Assembly: GCF_005222845.1 (NCBI RefSeq)
Contig: NZ_STFZ01000018.1
Span: forward strand, 248,001-312,000
Length of the DNA: 64,000 nt
Reading direction: 5' to 3'
DNA from: Rhizobium sp. FY34
GTDB taxonomy: Bacteria; Pseudomonadota; Alphaproteobacteria; Rhizobiales; Rhizobiaceae
The position numbers were made by a program, and so were the translations under genes. Below, one piece after another: positions 53,620 through 62,237 of the stretch (the stretch's first letter is position 1; every line of letters begins with the position of its first letter). The notes under the pieces are model-generated. The model was given only the letters and a program-made list of their open reading frames with translations, was not told the DNA's origin and made no database searches.

Positions 53620-54657
53620 TTACACCCAGCCCATCAGTTCGCGGCGGGTGATGTGTTCCAGTACGCGCATGCCGTCCTCGCTGTCGTTCAGGCAGGGGAT
53701 ATGCGAAAACTTCTCGCCGCCATTGTGCAGGAAATCCTCGCCGGCTTCCACGGCGATTTCTTCCAGCGTTTCCAGGCAATCGGAGACGAAGCCGGGATTG
53801 AGAATGGCGATGCGCTTGACGCCGTCCTTGGCGAGCTTTTCCACGGTCTTGTCGGTATAGGGCTGCAGCCATTCTTCCGGCCCGAACCGTGACTGGAAGG
53901 TCAGCATCATCCTATCCTTTTCCCAGCCCAGACGGTCGCGCAGCAGGCGCGTCGTCTTGTAGCACTGGCAGTGATAGGGGTCGCCCTTGTTGAAATAGGA
54001 CATCGGGATGCCGTGATAGGAGGTGATGACGAGTTCAGGCTCCCAATCCAGCGTCGCCAGGTGCTTTTCGATCGAACAGGCCAACGCATCGATATAGACC
54101 GGATCGTCATGATAGCGCGGCACGGTGCGAAGCGCCGGCTGCCAGCGCATCTTCAACAGCGCCTTGAAGGCCTCGTCATTGACCGTGGCGGTCGTTGCCG
54201 CCGCATATTGCGGATAGAGCGGGAAGAGCAGGATCTTCTCGCAGCCGGCCTTCTGCATTTCTTCCATCTTGGCCTGGATGGCTGGCTGGCCGTAACGCAT
54301 GGCCCAATCGACATGCACATGCGGCATGTCCTTGAAGCGTTCCGCCAGGATTTCCGCCTGGTTGCGCGTATAGGTGCGCAGATAGCTCTCGTCGAGATCC
54401 TTGTTCCAGATGCTCTTATAGGCCTCGCCGACCTTCTGCGGACGCTTGTTCAAGACGATGCCATAGAGGATCGGATACCAGAACAGCCGCGACCATTCGA
54501 TGACGCGTTTGTCGGTCAGGAATTCCGCCAGATAGCGGCGCATCGACCAGTAGTCGGTGCCGTCCGGTGTGCCGAGATTGACGATGAGAACACCGACCTT
54601 GCCGAAACGAACGGGTGGGTGATCGGGCGGCAGATGAGAGACGGGGGCATTCGACAT
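53620..54657 (-). CDS. hemH: Ferrochelatase
   Basis: 345 residues from ATG 54657. Characteristic VLIVNLGTPDGTDYWSMRRYL near the N-terminus, metal/porphyrin residues in SYHGIPMSYFNKGDPYHCQC (His of SYHG) and TFQSRFGPEEWLQPYTD. It inserts ferrous iron into protoporphyrin IX at the membrane face. Single gene, convergent with the metallo-hydrolase. Confidence 0.96.
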   Translation of the reverse strand: MSNAPVSHLPPDHPPVRFGKVGVLIVNLGTPDGTDYWSMRRYLAEFLTDKRVIEWSRLFWYPILYGIVLNKRPQKVGEAYKSIWNKDLDESYLRTYTRNQAEILAERFKDMPHVHVDWAMRYGQPAIQAKMEEMQKAGCEKILLFPLYPQYAAATTATVNDEAFKALLKMRWQPALRTVPRYHDDPVYIDALACSIEKHLATLDWEPELVITSYHGIPMSYFNKGDPYHCQCYKTTRLLRDRLGWEKDRMMLTFQSRFGPEEWLQPYTDKTVEKLAKDGVKRIAILNPGFVSDCLETLEEIAVEAGEDFLHNGGEKFSHIPCLNDSEDGMRVLEHITRRELMGWV

Positions 54658-54735
54658 CAATAAATTTCCCGGAAAAATGCGTGAAGGTCCAAGTCCGGCT
54701 ACGCAGGCCGGAACCGTTCAGTTCTCTGTAGAAAC

Positions 54736-54765
54736 AAAAAACGGCCCGGGAAAGCCCGGACCGTT
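54736..54765 (-). terminator. Terminator of the 5'-nucleotidase/LysM gene
   Basis: Stem CGG-C-CCGGG / CCCGG-A-CCG with one mismatch, followed on the minus strand by six T. Lies 38 bp after the stop. Confidence 0.8.
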
Positions 54766-54802
54766 GTCCTTTGTCGTGACAAATGGTCCCTGATGCTGCG
54801 GC

Positions 54803-56797
54803 TTACTTGGCCGGCAGCAGCAGTTCGGCGCCAACGGCGATCACATTGGGATTGCGCAGCGTGTTTGCCTTGGCAATCTTGGTCCACTGTTCACCGTCGC
54901 CATAGGCTGTTTCGGCGATCTTCCACAGCGATTCACCCTTGAGCACGATATGCTTGGTCGGGCCGGCCGGAGCCGGAGCGGCAGGCGCTACCGGGGCGGG
55001 GGCGGCAGGCGCTGCGGCCACAACCGGTGCGGCTGGCGCTGCCGGCGCTGCAGGAGCAGGAGCGACTGCCGGTGCTGCGGGTGCAGGTGCAGGTGCAGGT
55101 GCTGCAGCAACAGCCGGGGCTGCCGGAGCGGCTGCGGGGGCAGCGGCAGCCGGTGCCGGAGCCTTCGGCGGAGCCACATAGCCAGCCGGCGTCAGGTCCT
55201 TGATGCGACCGTCCGTATAGGGCTTGTAGGGCGAATTGGCGCTGATGTAATCGGCCACGGCCTGTTCCAGGTTCGGCCCGAAGTCATAAGGGTTCACCGC
55301 ATTGGTGGCGAACATCTTGAAGCCGTCGCCGCCGCCGCGCACATAATTGTTGGTCACGACGCCATAGGTCTTGGCCGGATCGAGCGCCACGAAGCCCGTG
55401 CCTTCCTTGACCATCACGTCGCTGACGCGGCTGCCGACCGGCTTGGAACGGTCGAAGGCATAGGTCATGCCGCCCACCTGCACGAAGCGGCCTGCGCCGT
55501 CCTCGATCTGGCTGACACCGTTTTCAAGGGCCGCCTTCAGATCGGCACCCTTGATCTGGAAGGTTGCGATCGTGTTCTGGAACGGCAGGACCGTCAGAAC
55601 TTCGCCCATTGTCACATCGCCCTGGTCGATGGAGGCACGCAGGCCCCCGCCATTGACGATGGCGATCGTGATGCCCTGTTCCTTGACACGGGCGAGCGAG
55701 GCGTCGGCAACGAGATTGCCCATCGAGCATTCCAGTGCACGGCATACCTTGCGGTCGCCGTTGATATCGCCTTCAGACGTGCCGACAACCTTCTTCTTCA
55801 ATTCTTCCAGCGGCGCGCCGAGTTCCTTCACCTTGGCCACATAGGCTTCGTCCGGCTTCACCGATGCATCGAGAAGCTTCGGCCCGCCGGTTGCCGATTT
55901 CACCACGCCATTGTCGTCGAAGGTGACCGTCAGTTCGCCGAGATATTTGGAATAGGCATAGGCCGTGACGACCGGAATTTCGACGCCTGCCGGGTTCTTC
56001 ACCATGGTCGGATAGGGACCGGAGGACTTCGGGTCTGTCGAGGACAGGTAGGTGTGGCTGTGGCCGCCGACCACCACGTCGAGACCATCGACGGCTGCTG
56101 CGATTTCCTTGTCCTTGTTATACCCGACATGTGTCAACGCAACGATCTTGTTGACGCCCTGGGCCTGCAGGTCCTTCACGGCCGAGCGCAGATAGGTGAT
56201 TTCGTCTTCAAACGAGATATCCGGGCCAGGTGAAGAGGTCTCGCCGCTATCGGTTGCCAGAACCGAGACGACACCCACCTTCTGGCCGCCGATCTCCTTG
56301 ACCACATAGCCCTTATACTTGCCGTCGAGCAAAGTGCCCTTCTTGGCAATCGTGTTGCCGGAAATGATCGGGAACTTCAGCGCCGCAATAAATTTGTTCA
56401 GCTCTTCCGGGCCGTCGTCGAATTCGTGGTTGCCGATTGCCATGGCATCAAAGCCGATGCCGTTCATGAAGTCGGCAACCGGGGCGCTCTTGAAGGTCGA
56501 ATAGTAGAGCGATCCCTGGAACTGGTCGCCGGCATCGAGAACCAAGATATTGGCGCCGCTATTGGCCGCGCGGAAACCATCGATAGCGCTTTTGACGCGC
56601 GCAATGCCGCCGAAGCATTCATTGGCATCGGCTTCCTTCTGCGAACACGTGGCGTCGGACTTGTTGATCGCCTCGATGCGCGAATGCAGATCGTTGATGT
56701 GCAGGATGTCGAGCTTGTAGTCGGCAAAGGCCACCCCGGCGGACAGGGCGAACGTCGTCGCTGCGACTACACTTAAACCCACGCGTCTGATCATCAT
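54803..56797 (-). CDS. Periplasmic 5'-nucleotidase/metallophosphatase with C-terminal LysM domain
   Basis: 664 residues (start at 56797 or the next ATG, 56794). Signal peptide about 25 residues (VVAATTFALSAGVAFA). Metallophosphatase domain about 26-330 with LDILHINDLHSRIE, DAGDQFQGSLYY, GNHEFDDG and VGGHSHTYL; 5'-nucleotidase C-terminal domain about 340-540 (GGGLRASIDQGDVTMGEVLTVLPF). Then an Ala/Pro linker of about 70 residues (545-612) and a LysM domain (LKGESLWKIAETAYGDGEQW) that should anchor it to peptidoglycan. UshA-type enzymes degrade extracellular nucleotides. The LysM fusion is unusual for the family as I know it. Confidence 0.92.
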   Translation of the reverse strand: MMIRRVGLSVVAATTFALSAGVAFADYKLDILHINDLHSRIEAINKSDATCSQKEADANECFGGIARVKSAIDGFRAANSGANILVLDAGDQFQGSLYYSTFKSAPVADFMNGIGFDAMAIGNHEFDDGPEELNKFIAALKFPIISGNTIAKKGTLLDGKYKGYVVKEIGGQKVGVVSVLATDSGETSSPGPDISFEDEITYLRSAVKDLQAQGVNKIVALTHVGYNKDKEIAAAVDGLDVVVGGHSHTYLSSTDPKSSGPYPTMVKNPAGVEIPVVTAYAYSKYLGELTVTFDDNGVVKSATGGPKLLDASVKPDEAYVAKVKELGAPLEELKKKVVGTSEGDINGDRKVCRALECSMGNLVADASLARVKEQGITIAIVNGGGLRASIDQGDVTMGEVLTVLPFQNTIATFQIKGADLKAALENGVSQIEDGAGRFVQVGGMTYAFDRSKPVGSRVSDVMVKEGTGFVALDPAKTYGVVTNNYVRGGGDGFKMFATNAVNPYDFGPNLEQAVADYISANSPYKPYTDGRIKDLTPAGYVAPPKAPAPAAAAPAAAPAAPAVAAAPAPAPAPAAPAVAPAPAAPAAPAAPVVAAAPAAPAPVAPAAPAPAGPTKHIVLKGESLWKIAETAYGDGEQWTKIAKANTLRNPNVIAVGAELLLPAK

Positions 56798-57061
56798 CGT
56801 AACTCCTGTTGTTCAGGCGACGGTTTGCGCCGCCTTGTTCCGCCTGTTTTTAATTATGGATTGTGACAGTCATTCCACTTGGCATGTTTCCATCAAGGAA
56901 GAGCGACTTCAAGCGAAATATGACAGGCGTGCCGCGCTCTATCCACACAAGCTGTGGCTGCAGAATTATTTCAGCCTGCCCGGTCGCTCCCGGCGTGCTT
57001 GGTCCAGATATGCAAAACCCCGCCGGAGCGGGGTTTCAGGAGAGATGAGCAAGCTGAATGG
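56798..57061. other. Gene-free gap with omp10 terminator
   Basis: 264 bp holding the promoter region of the nucleotidase gene and the omp10 terminator. No further feature seen. Confidence 0.5.
57014..57036 (-). terminator. Terminator of omp10
   Basis: Stem AAACCCCGC / GCGGGGTTT with a 4-nt loop and four T on the minus strand, 26 bp after the omp10 stop. Confidence 0.8.
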
Positions 57062-57424
57062 TCAGATGCGCCGTGTCAGTGAGAATTGCGAGCCGCTATC
57101 GGCCGTGCAGTTGAGCTGCGAGGGCGAGACCATGGCGCAGTTGACGCGTGATTGGGTCTGGCGAACAATCGAGGTCATGTTGATCTCGACCAGCGTGGGC
57201 GACACATTGGTATAGGTGCCGCTGGCCAGAAGTGCGTTGGTATCGGTCGCGCGGGTGTTGAACGTGCCGCCCTGGAAGGTGGATACGATGCCGTTCGGAT
57301 CGACCCAGCTGCCTTCGACGCCCTGCGGCTGCGGGGGTGGTGGGGCAATGCGCGGTCCCGGCGATGAAACGCAGGCCGTCAGCATTGCAGCGGCAACAAC
57401 CGCCAGGGCTCCCTTGATCTTCAT
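57062..57424 (-). CDS. omp10: Outer-membrane lipoprotein Omp10 family
   Basis: 120 residues. Lipoprotein signal with lipobox LTAC (Cys18), then a Pro-rich spacer and a single domain: [57 protein letters not shown] and [16 protein letters not shown]. This lines up well with Brucella Omp10 as I remember it. Expected in the outer membrane, facing the periplasm or surface. Role in envelope integrity inferred from Brucella work. Confidence 0.9.
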   Translation of the reverse strand: MKIKGALAVVAAAMLTACVSSPGPRIAPPPPQPQGVEGSWVDPNGIVSTFQGGTFNTRATDTNALLASGTYTNVSPTLVEINMTSIVRQTQSRVNCAMVSPSQLNCTADSGSQFSLTRRI

Positions 57425-57488
57425 AGTCTGTCTCCCGCGATTCGCTCGCCAATCTCTAAAATAACGATGGCGCGAACCCCCATCTAAT

Positions 57489-57519
57489 GCAAGGCGGACA
57501 CATTGACAGTCCGCCTTGC
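57489..57519. terminator. Hairpin between hss and omp10
   Basis: Perfect 11-bp stem GCAAGGCGGAC / GTCCGCCTTGC with a 9-nt loop. TTTT lies on the plus side only, while the neighbouring genes are on the minus strand; function as hss terminator is uncertain. Confidence 0.55.
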
Positions 57520-57561
57520 CTGTTTTCCCCGCAAAGCTTCGTTATGCGGGCTGAAATCCGA

Positions 57562-59013
57562 TCAGGTGCGTACCAGAATATTCTTGAACTGCCAGGGGTC
57601 CTTCTCGTCCAGCTCTTCCGGGAAGAGGCCCGGACGGCCATCAAGCGGCGTCCAGTCCGTATAATGGCCTTCGACCGGGCCAAGATAAGGGGACTGAACT
57701 TCCAGGCAGCGCTTGTAATCGACTTCGTCGGCTTCGACGATACCGGCCTTCGGGTTCTCGATGGCCCAGACCATGCCGGCGAGCACGGCAGAGGTTACCT
57801 GCAGGCCCGTGGCGTTCTGATAGGGCGCGATGCGACGGGTTTCTTCCAGCGAAAGGCGTGAGCCATACCAGTAGGCGTTCTTTTCGTGGCCGTAGAGCAG
57901 CACGCCGAGTTCGTCGATACCCTCTTCCAGCTCATGTTCGTCGAGAACGTGCAGGACCGGCTGTGCTGTGCCGCCATTGCCGAACATTTCGTGCAGCGAC
58001 AGCACGGCATCATTGGCGGGATGGTAGGCGTAATGGCAGGTCGGGCGATAGACGACTTCGCCATCCTTCTCGACCGTGAAATAATCGGCAATCGAGATGG
58101 ATTCGTTGTGGGTGACGAGGAAGCCGTATTGCGGGCCGGGTGTCGGGCACCAGGTGCGAACGCGGGTATTGGCGCCGGGCTGTTCCAGATAGATGGCTGC
58201 CTTGCAGCCCTTCTTGTGCTTCTTGGCGTTCTTCGGCATCCAGTTCTCATGGGTGCCCCAGCCGAGTTCGGCTGGCTGCAGGCCTTCCGAAATGAAGCCT
58301 TCGACCGACCAGGTGTTCCAGAACACATTGAGGGGCTTGGGGTGCTTGGTCAGCTGCGTGTCGCGTTCGGCAATGTGGATGCCCTTGACGCCGAGCTTCT
58401 TCATCAGCTTGGCCCAGCCTTCGCGGTCGTTCTGGTCGGGCTCTTCGAACTTCAGGCCGGTGTCTGTGGCCAGGTTGACGAGCGCCTGCTTGACGAACCA
58501 GGACACCATGCCCGGATTGGCGCCGCAGGTGGACACGGCCGTCGTGCCGCCGGGGTTCTTGCGCTTTTCAGCCCGTACGGTTTCGCGCAGCGCGTAATTG
58601 GTGCGCTCGGAATTCTTCATGCTCTTGTCGAAGTAGAAGCCGAGCCAGGGTTCGACGACGGTATCGATATAGAGCACGTCCAGCTTGCGGCAGAGCTTCA
58701 TCAGGTCGAGCGAGCCCGTATCAACCGAGAGGTTGACGCAGAAACCCTGGCCTTCGCCTTCGGTCAGAAGCGGCTTCAGCAGTTCTTTGTAGTTTTCCTT
58801 GGTCACATGCGCCTTGATGTGACGCACGCCATGCTTGGCCAGGATCTCCATGTCGGAGGGCTCCTCGCGCGGGTCGATGACGACCATCCGGCTCTTGTCG
58901 AATTTGAAATGGCGCTCGATCAGCGGCAGCGTACCGCGCCCGATCGAACCGAAGCCGATCATTACGATCGGGCCGGTGATTTCGCCATAAACCGGATAGG
59001 TCTGCGTGGTCAT
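57562..59013 (-). CDS. hss: Homospermidine synthase
   Basis: 483 residues from ATG 59013, preceded by AAGGAGATACGCA. Rossmann start IVMIGFGSIGRGTLPLIERHF binds NAD; VNLSVDTGSLDLMKLCRKLDVLYIDTVVEPW, CGANPGMVSWFVKQAL and the HYAYHPANDAVLSLHEMFGN block are typical of bacterial HSS. It makes sym-homospermidine from two putrescines, the main long polyamine of many rhizobia. The decarboxylase that often precedes it is not in this window next to it. Confidence 0.95.
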   Translation of the reverse strand: MTTQTYPVYGEITGPIVMIGFGSIGRGTLPLIERHFKFDKSRMVVIDPREEPSDMEILAKHGVRHIKAHVTKENYKELLKPLLTEGEGQGFCVNLSVDTGSLDLMKLCRKLDVLYIDTVVEPWLGFYFDKSMKNSERTNYALRETVRAEKRKNPGGTTAVSTCGANPGMVSWFVKQALVNLATDTGLKFEEPDQNDREGWAKLMKKLGVKGIHIAERDTQLTKHPKPLNVFWNTWSVEGFISEGLQPAELGWGTHENWMPKNAKKHKKGCKAAIYLEQPGANTRVRTWCPTPGPQYGFLVTHNESISIADYFTVEKDGEVVYRPTCHYAYHPANDAVLSLHEMFGNGGTAQPVLHVLDEHELEEGIDELGVLLYGHEKNAYWYGSRLSLEETRRIAPYQNATGLQVTSAVLAGMVWAIENPKAGIVEADEVDYKRCLEVQSPYLGPVEGHYTDWTPLDGRPGLFPEELDEKDPWQFKNILVRT

Positions 59014-59181
59014 TGCGTATCTCCTTAGAAGGGCGGCTGCGCGCGGCTCTGATGTCCGCAAAGCTTTGTCTGAAAAGCTTGCCGGGACCGTTTGCGCCCT
59101 AGATCACAATTCCACGACAGAATAAAGACCGTCCTTCCGGCAAGTGCGTGCTGGCGAGTGCTTGGCACCCGCCGCCTCCGA

Positions 59182-60402
59182 TCAGATGGCCACCCGGTTC
59201 TGCCCGACCTGCTGTCTGCGCAGATGCCGGAACAGGCCAAGCATGGTCATGACGAGGCCCGCAGAGATCAGCGCCAGCCACAGGCTTTCGACTGGATTGG
59301 AAGCGGCGACCGCAATGCAGTCAGTATAGGCAAGATACCAGAAACCGACATAGATCAGCATGAAGAACGCCAGCGCAACATAATAGATCAGCGGAAGCAG
59401 CAAGGCCCGCGCTGCAAGCGAGTGCGACGGCAGGCTTGCAAGGGCGCCGATGCGACCATTGCCGAACACCACGGTGATGCCGAGCGCGGCGATGATGGGC
59501 ATGTGGCCGACGAGATCCACGCGGCCGAAATCCACGACGGCGCCGAGGAAGATAAAGGCGAGCACCACGGCCGAGGCCCGGCTGGATGCCTTGCCGCCCA
59601 GCAGAAGCATGGCGGCCGCGCCAAATTCCACCCAGCCGGCAAAATTGAGGAAAACTTCCGGCGGCATGCCCATGGAGAGATGTGGAAACTTGGCCAGGAG
59701 CGGTATCGACCAGCTGGCATAGGCCCATTTTTCGATGGCCGCCCACATCAATGTCCAGGACATGAAAAGGGCAAGAACGCCCAGCCTGTCTTTGGCAAGC
59801 CAGTTCAGCCGCCTGATGCCGAGATAGTCGACGCTGATTCCGATGACGTAAAAGGCGATGCCGAAGAACAGCGGATAGTCGAGCAGATGGTAGATGCCAT
59901 ATTGTCGTGCCGCCCCTGTCCAGAGACAGATCAGGCCAGCTCCGGCCAGCCAGGTTGTCTGCCGGCTGAGGCATGTCAGCGCCAGCAGCAGTTGAAGCCA
60001 TTGCAGGGAAGGGTTTTGGGCAAACAGTTCCGGCGTCAGCCAGATCGGGGCGGGCAGAAGCCAGAGCCAGGACAGCCAGACGCCAAGTGCGACGCGAATC
60101 AGCCGATCGGCCACGATGAATGGCTCGTTCGTCAGCGCTGTCGGCAGCGCCATGCCCTTGTGGGCGACATCAAAGCCGATGCACAGCCACAGCGCCGGCA
60201 GGCTCAAGGCGAAACCGACCAGCCAGGGCCAGTTCGCCATGAAGTCCAGCGGCGAGACCGGCGCCACGGACAGATCATAGGGTTGAAACCATTTCACATG
60301 CGCGCAGGCGGCTGTGGGCCAACTCGCCATCGTGATGCAGAGCGCAATAATGACTGCCTGTTTCGTGCCGAGACGGCTTGCCGACGATCCAAATGTAAGC
60401 AT
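59182..60402 (-). CDS. Multi-pass membrane protein (DoxX-like)
   Basis: About 406 residues from ATG 60402. A signal-like first segment (AVIIALCITMASWPTAACA) followed by about nine hydrophobic helices. The middle part (WAAIEKWAYASWSIPLLAKFPHLSMGMPPEVFLNFAGWVEFGAAAMLLLGG, with normal helix breaks) resembles DoxX/DoxD-type membrane subunits. A periplasmic HVKWFQPYDLS follows the signal. Function unknown; possibly a redox or thiosulfate-related membrane subunit. Confidence 0.7.
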   Translation of the reverse strand: MLTFGSSASRLGTKQAVIIALCITMASWPTAACAHVKWFQPYDLSVAPVSPLDFMANWPWLVGFALSLPALWLCIGFDVAHKGMALPTALTNEPFIVADRLIRVALGVWLSWLWLLPAPIWLTPELFAQNPSLQWLQLLLALTCLSRQTTWLAGAGLICLWTGAARQYGIYHLLDYPLFFGIAFYVIGISVDYLGIRRLNWLAKDRLGVLALFMSWTLMWAAIEKWAYASWSIPLLAKFPHLSMGMPPEVFLNFAGWVEFGAAAMLLLGGKASSRASAVVLAFIFLGAVVDFGRVDLVGHMPIIAALGITVVFGNGRIGALASLPSHSLAARALLLPLIYYVALAFFMLIYVGFWYLAYTDCIAVAASNPVESLWLALISAGLVMTMLGLFRHLRRQQVGQNRVAI

Positions 60403-60607
60403 GGAAATATCTCTTGCGGCGACTATAAAGCCATTATGCTGCATAGCGTTTTAGCCGCAAGAAGGCAGAATAAAGTAACCTTCACATTCGCAGAGTGAAA
60501 TGTATTTCTACTTTTGAGTGTGTTATTCTGAAATTTTCCAGCCGGCTGAAAGATCGATAGAAAGACTATGATTTTAATAGAATCATACTCTTGCTAGAGG
60601 TTCTTGT

Positions 60608-60660
60608 GATTCCGACATTTGCTCAAGAGGGTGCGACTAAGAGATGCAAATGTTGGAATC
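60608..60660. repeat. 15-bp inverted repeat after the DUF3445 gene
   Basis: Arms GATTCCGACATTTGC (60608-60622) and GCAAATGTTGGAATC (60646-60660) with a 23-nt loop; as plus-strand RNA fully paired with one G-U. It ends 6 bp before the DUF3445 stop codon. No T tract on the minus strand. AT-rich 60403-60607 before it holds no gene. Confidence 0.6.
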
Positions 60661-60666
60661 GAACCG

Positions 60667-61563
60667 CTAGGAGAATGCGGCGGCCTTTTCCCGCAGCATG
60701 GCAATCATTGCGCTGCGCTTGGCCAGAAGCCCCTTGTAGGCCGCTTCTTCCGGCGTCATCGCCTCCAGTTGATCGGCAAGCGATGCCATCAGGGCTGCGC
60801 CATTCGCTTGCCTGGCCAGTGCGGTGATCGGATCGAGATAGATGCGGATGGTGAACAGGATGTCGCCGCTTGCCGGCAGCTTGCGCAGCGTCTGGCGTTC
60901 CACCCGCAGGAAGCAATCTTCCGGCGGCAGGTCCGGCAGTTTGCGTTCGCTCTTGGGCTTTGGGGTAAACAGCTGGTCGTTCCAGTTCACCGACCAGTTC
61001 ATGCGCTTGACCGCCCTGTCCGGCGACAGCCGATCGAACATGCGGTTGATGAGATCCGCATTGCGGCTGGCCCCATCGAAACCCGGCACATCGGCATGTA
61101 CCTCATCCATCACCCGCCCGAATTTTTCCTCCAGCGACCAGGAGGAGGGGAAAGCAACGAAGGCGGCGGCAATGCGCCAGCCGTCTTGCCCGCGCCGCAT
61201 GATGACGAGATCGTCCTCGACCAGAAGCCCGGCCCGCACAAGCGGCGGTGTGTTTTCGTCTACAAGATCGACAGGCGCGCCACCCTCGGGACACAGGTTT
61301 TCTGCCTCCCGCCGGTAAAGATTCGGATAGCGGTCTGGCAGATAGGCGGCAAGCAGATCGAGCACTTCCGCCTGTGCCGATTGGGTCTCGGCTTCTGCCC
61401 GGAAAATCTCGGGATAGTGGGTGGAGAGCAGCGCACGTTTTTGTGCCAGATAGGCGGCCAGATCCGCATCGGGCTCGATCCAGTCGGCAAGGTCGAGCTG
61501 CGACAGGCCGATGGTGAACGGCGTCGAGGATCCGTCATAGGGGGTGTGGGTGAGGTTTCTCAC
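60667..61563 (-). CDS. DUF3445 / haem-dependent oxidative N-demethylase-like protein
   Basis: 298 residues from GTG 61563, whose GTGA overlaps the pabC stop. Family features as recalled: TPFTIGLSQLDLADWIEPD, LVEDDLVIMRRGQDGWRIAAAFVAFPSSWSLEEKFG and the HADVPGFD-like segment, then NWSVNWNDQLF and LRVERQTLRKLPASGDILFTIRIYLDP. Relatives in this family bind haem and oxidise dimethylamine or related amines. The longer frame up to 61779 is a shadow of pabC. Translational coupling to pabC suggests shared expression rather than shared pathway. Confidence 0.82.
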   Translation of the reverse strand: MRNLTHTPYDGSSTPFTIGLSQLDLADWIEPDADLAAYLAQKRALLSTHYPEIFRAEAETQSAQAEVLDLLAAYLPDRYPNLYRREAENLCPEGGAPVDLVDENTPPLVRAGLLVEDDLVIMRRGQDGWRIAAAFVAFPSSWSLEEKFGRVMDEVHADVPGFDGASRNADLINRMFDRLSPDRAVKRMNWSVNWNDQLFTPKPKSERKLPDLPPEDCFLRVERQTLRKLPASGDILFTIRIYLDPITALARQANGAALMASLADQLEAMTPEEAAYKGLLAKRSAMIAMLREKAAAFS

Positions 61564-62237
61564 TCCACCAGTTCCGCCGCGATCAGCCCGCGCAGCGAAT
61601 TGCCGACAAACACCTTGCGATGTTTGAGATCGTCCGGCATCAGCACCTGCGACCGTGCCTTGCGCTCGCGGATCAGGTCGGCGCGCAGCACGCCCGGCAG
61701 CAGGCCTGAACTGAGAGGCGGCGTGAGCAACTGGCCGTCTTCGGCCTCGACGAAGAGATTGGTGATCGTGCCCTCGCACAGCTCGCCACGCTCGTTCAGC
61801 AGCAGAACCTCATCGGCCTCAGCCTTGGAAAACTCGGCGCGCGCAGCATCATAGGGGGCGCGCCGGGTGGTCTTGTGGCGAAACAGGCTGTCGTCGGAGG
61901 CAAGACGCTGGCCGGCAATGCGCAGCCGCCAGATCCGGCCCTCGGGCTCCGGCTCAAAGGGCGTGGTGGTGATGTCGATCTTGCCGCGATAGGTCATGGC
62001 AAGGCGCACGCGAAGCGGACCAGAGCCGCTGACGGCGGCCTTCAACTGCGCCTCCGCACCGTCCGGTTGGCGAAAGCCCAGCGCGTCTGCGGACCGGCTG
62101 AGCCGTCGCAGATGCTGGTCCAGCCGCAGGAAGCCGTCCTGCGGTTCCCAGCGCATGGTCTCGATCAGCAGGAAGTCGGCCGTCTGCTTGGCTGTCCTGC
62201 CTGCTGGCTTACTGCGAAGCGCGTTTTGAGTAGGCAT
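61560..62237 (-). CDS. pabC: Aminotransferase class IV, probable aminodeoxychorismate lyase
   Basis: 225 residues from ATG 62237, which lies 73 nt inside the end of pabB in another frame. Starting later would remove the conserved DFLLIETMRWEPQDGFLRLDQHLRRL. PLP-lysine region FRHKTTRRAPYDAARAE and GELCEGTITNLFVE match PabC/branched-chain aminotransferase fold IV. It would release PABA and pyruvate from aminodeoxychorismate for folate. Sits between pabB and DUF3445 in one operon. Confidence 0.88.
   Translation of the reverse strand: MPTQNALRSKPAGRTAKQTADFLLIETMRWEPQDGFLRLDQHLRRLSRSADALGFRQPDGAEAQLKAAVSGSGPLRVRLAMTYRGKIDITTTPFEPEPEGRIWRLRIAGQRLASDDSLFRHKTTRRAPYDAARAEFSKAEADEVLLLNERGELCEGTITNLFVEAEDGQLLTPPLSSGLLPGVLRADLIRERKARSQVLMPDDLKHRKVFVGNSLRGLIAAELVE

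Noticed and set aside
51911..53872. 653-codon minus-strand open frame across queD, queE and the metallo-hydrolase
   Set aside because: It covers three well-supported genes on the other strand and shows no protein motif.
60646..60675. tRNA-like T-arm (GGTTCGATTCC on the minus strand)
   Set aside because: The flanking bases cannot form the T-stem, there is no acceptor or anticodon arm, and part of it lies in the end of the DUF3445 coding sequence.
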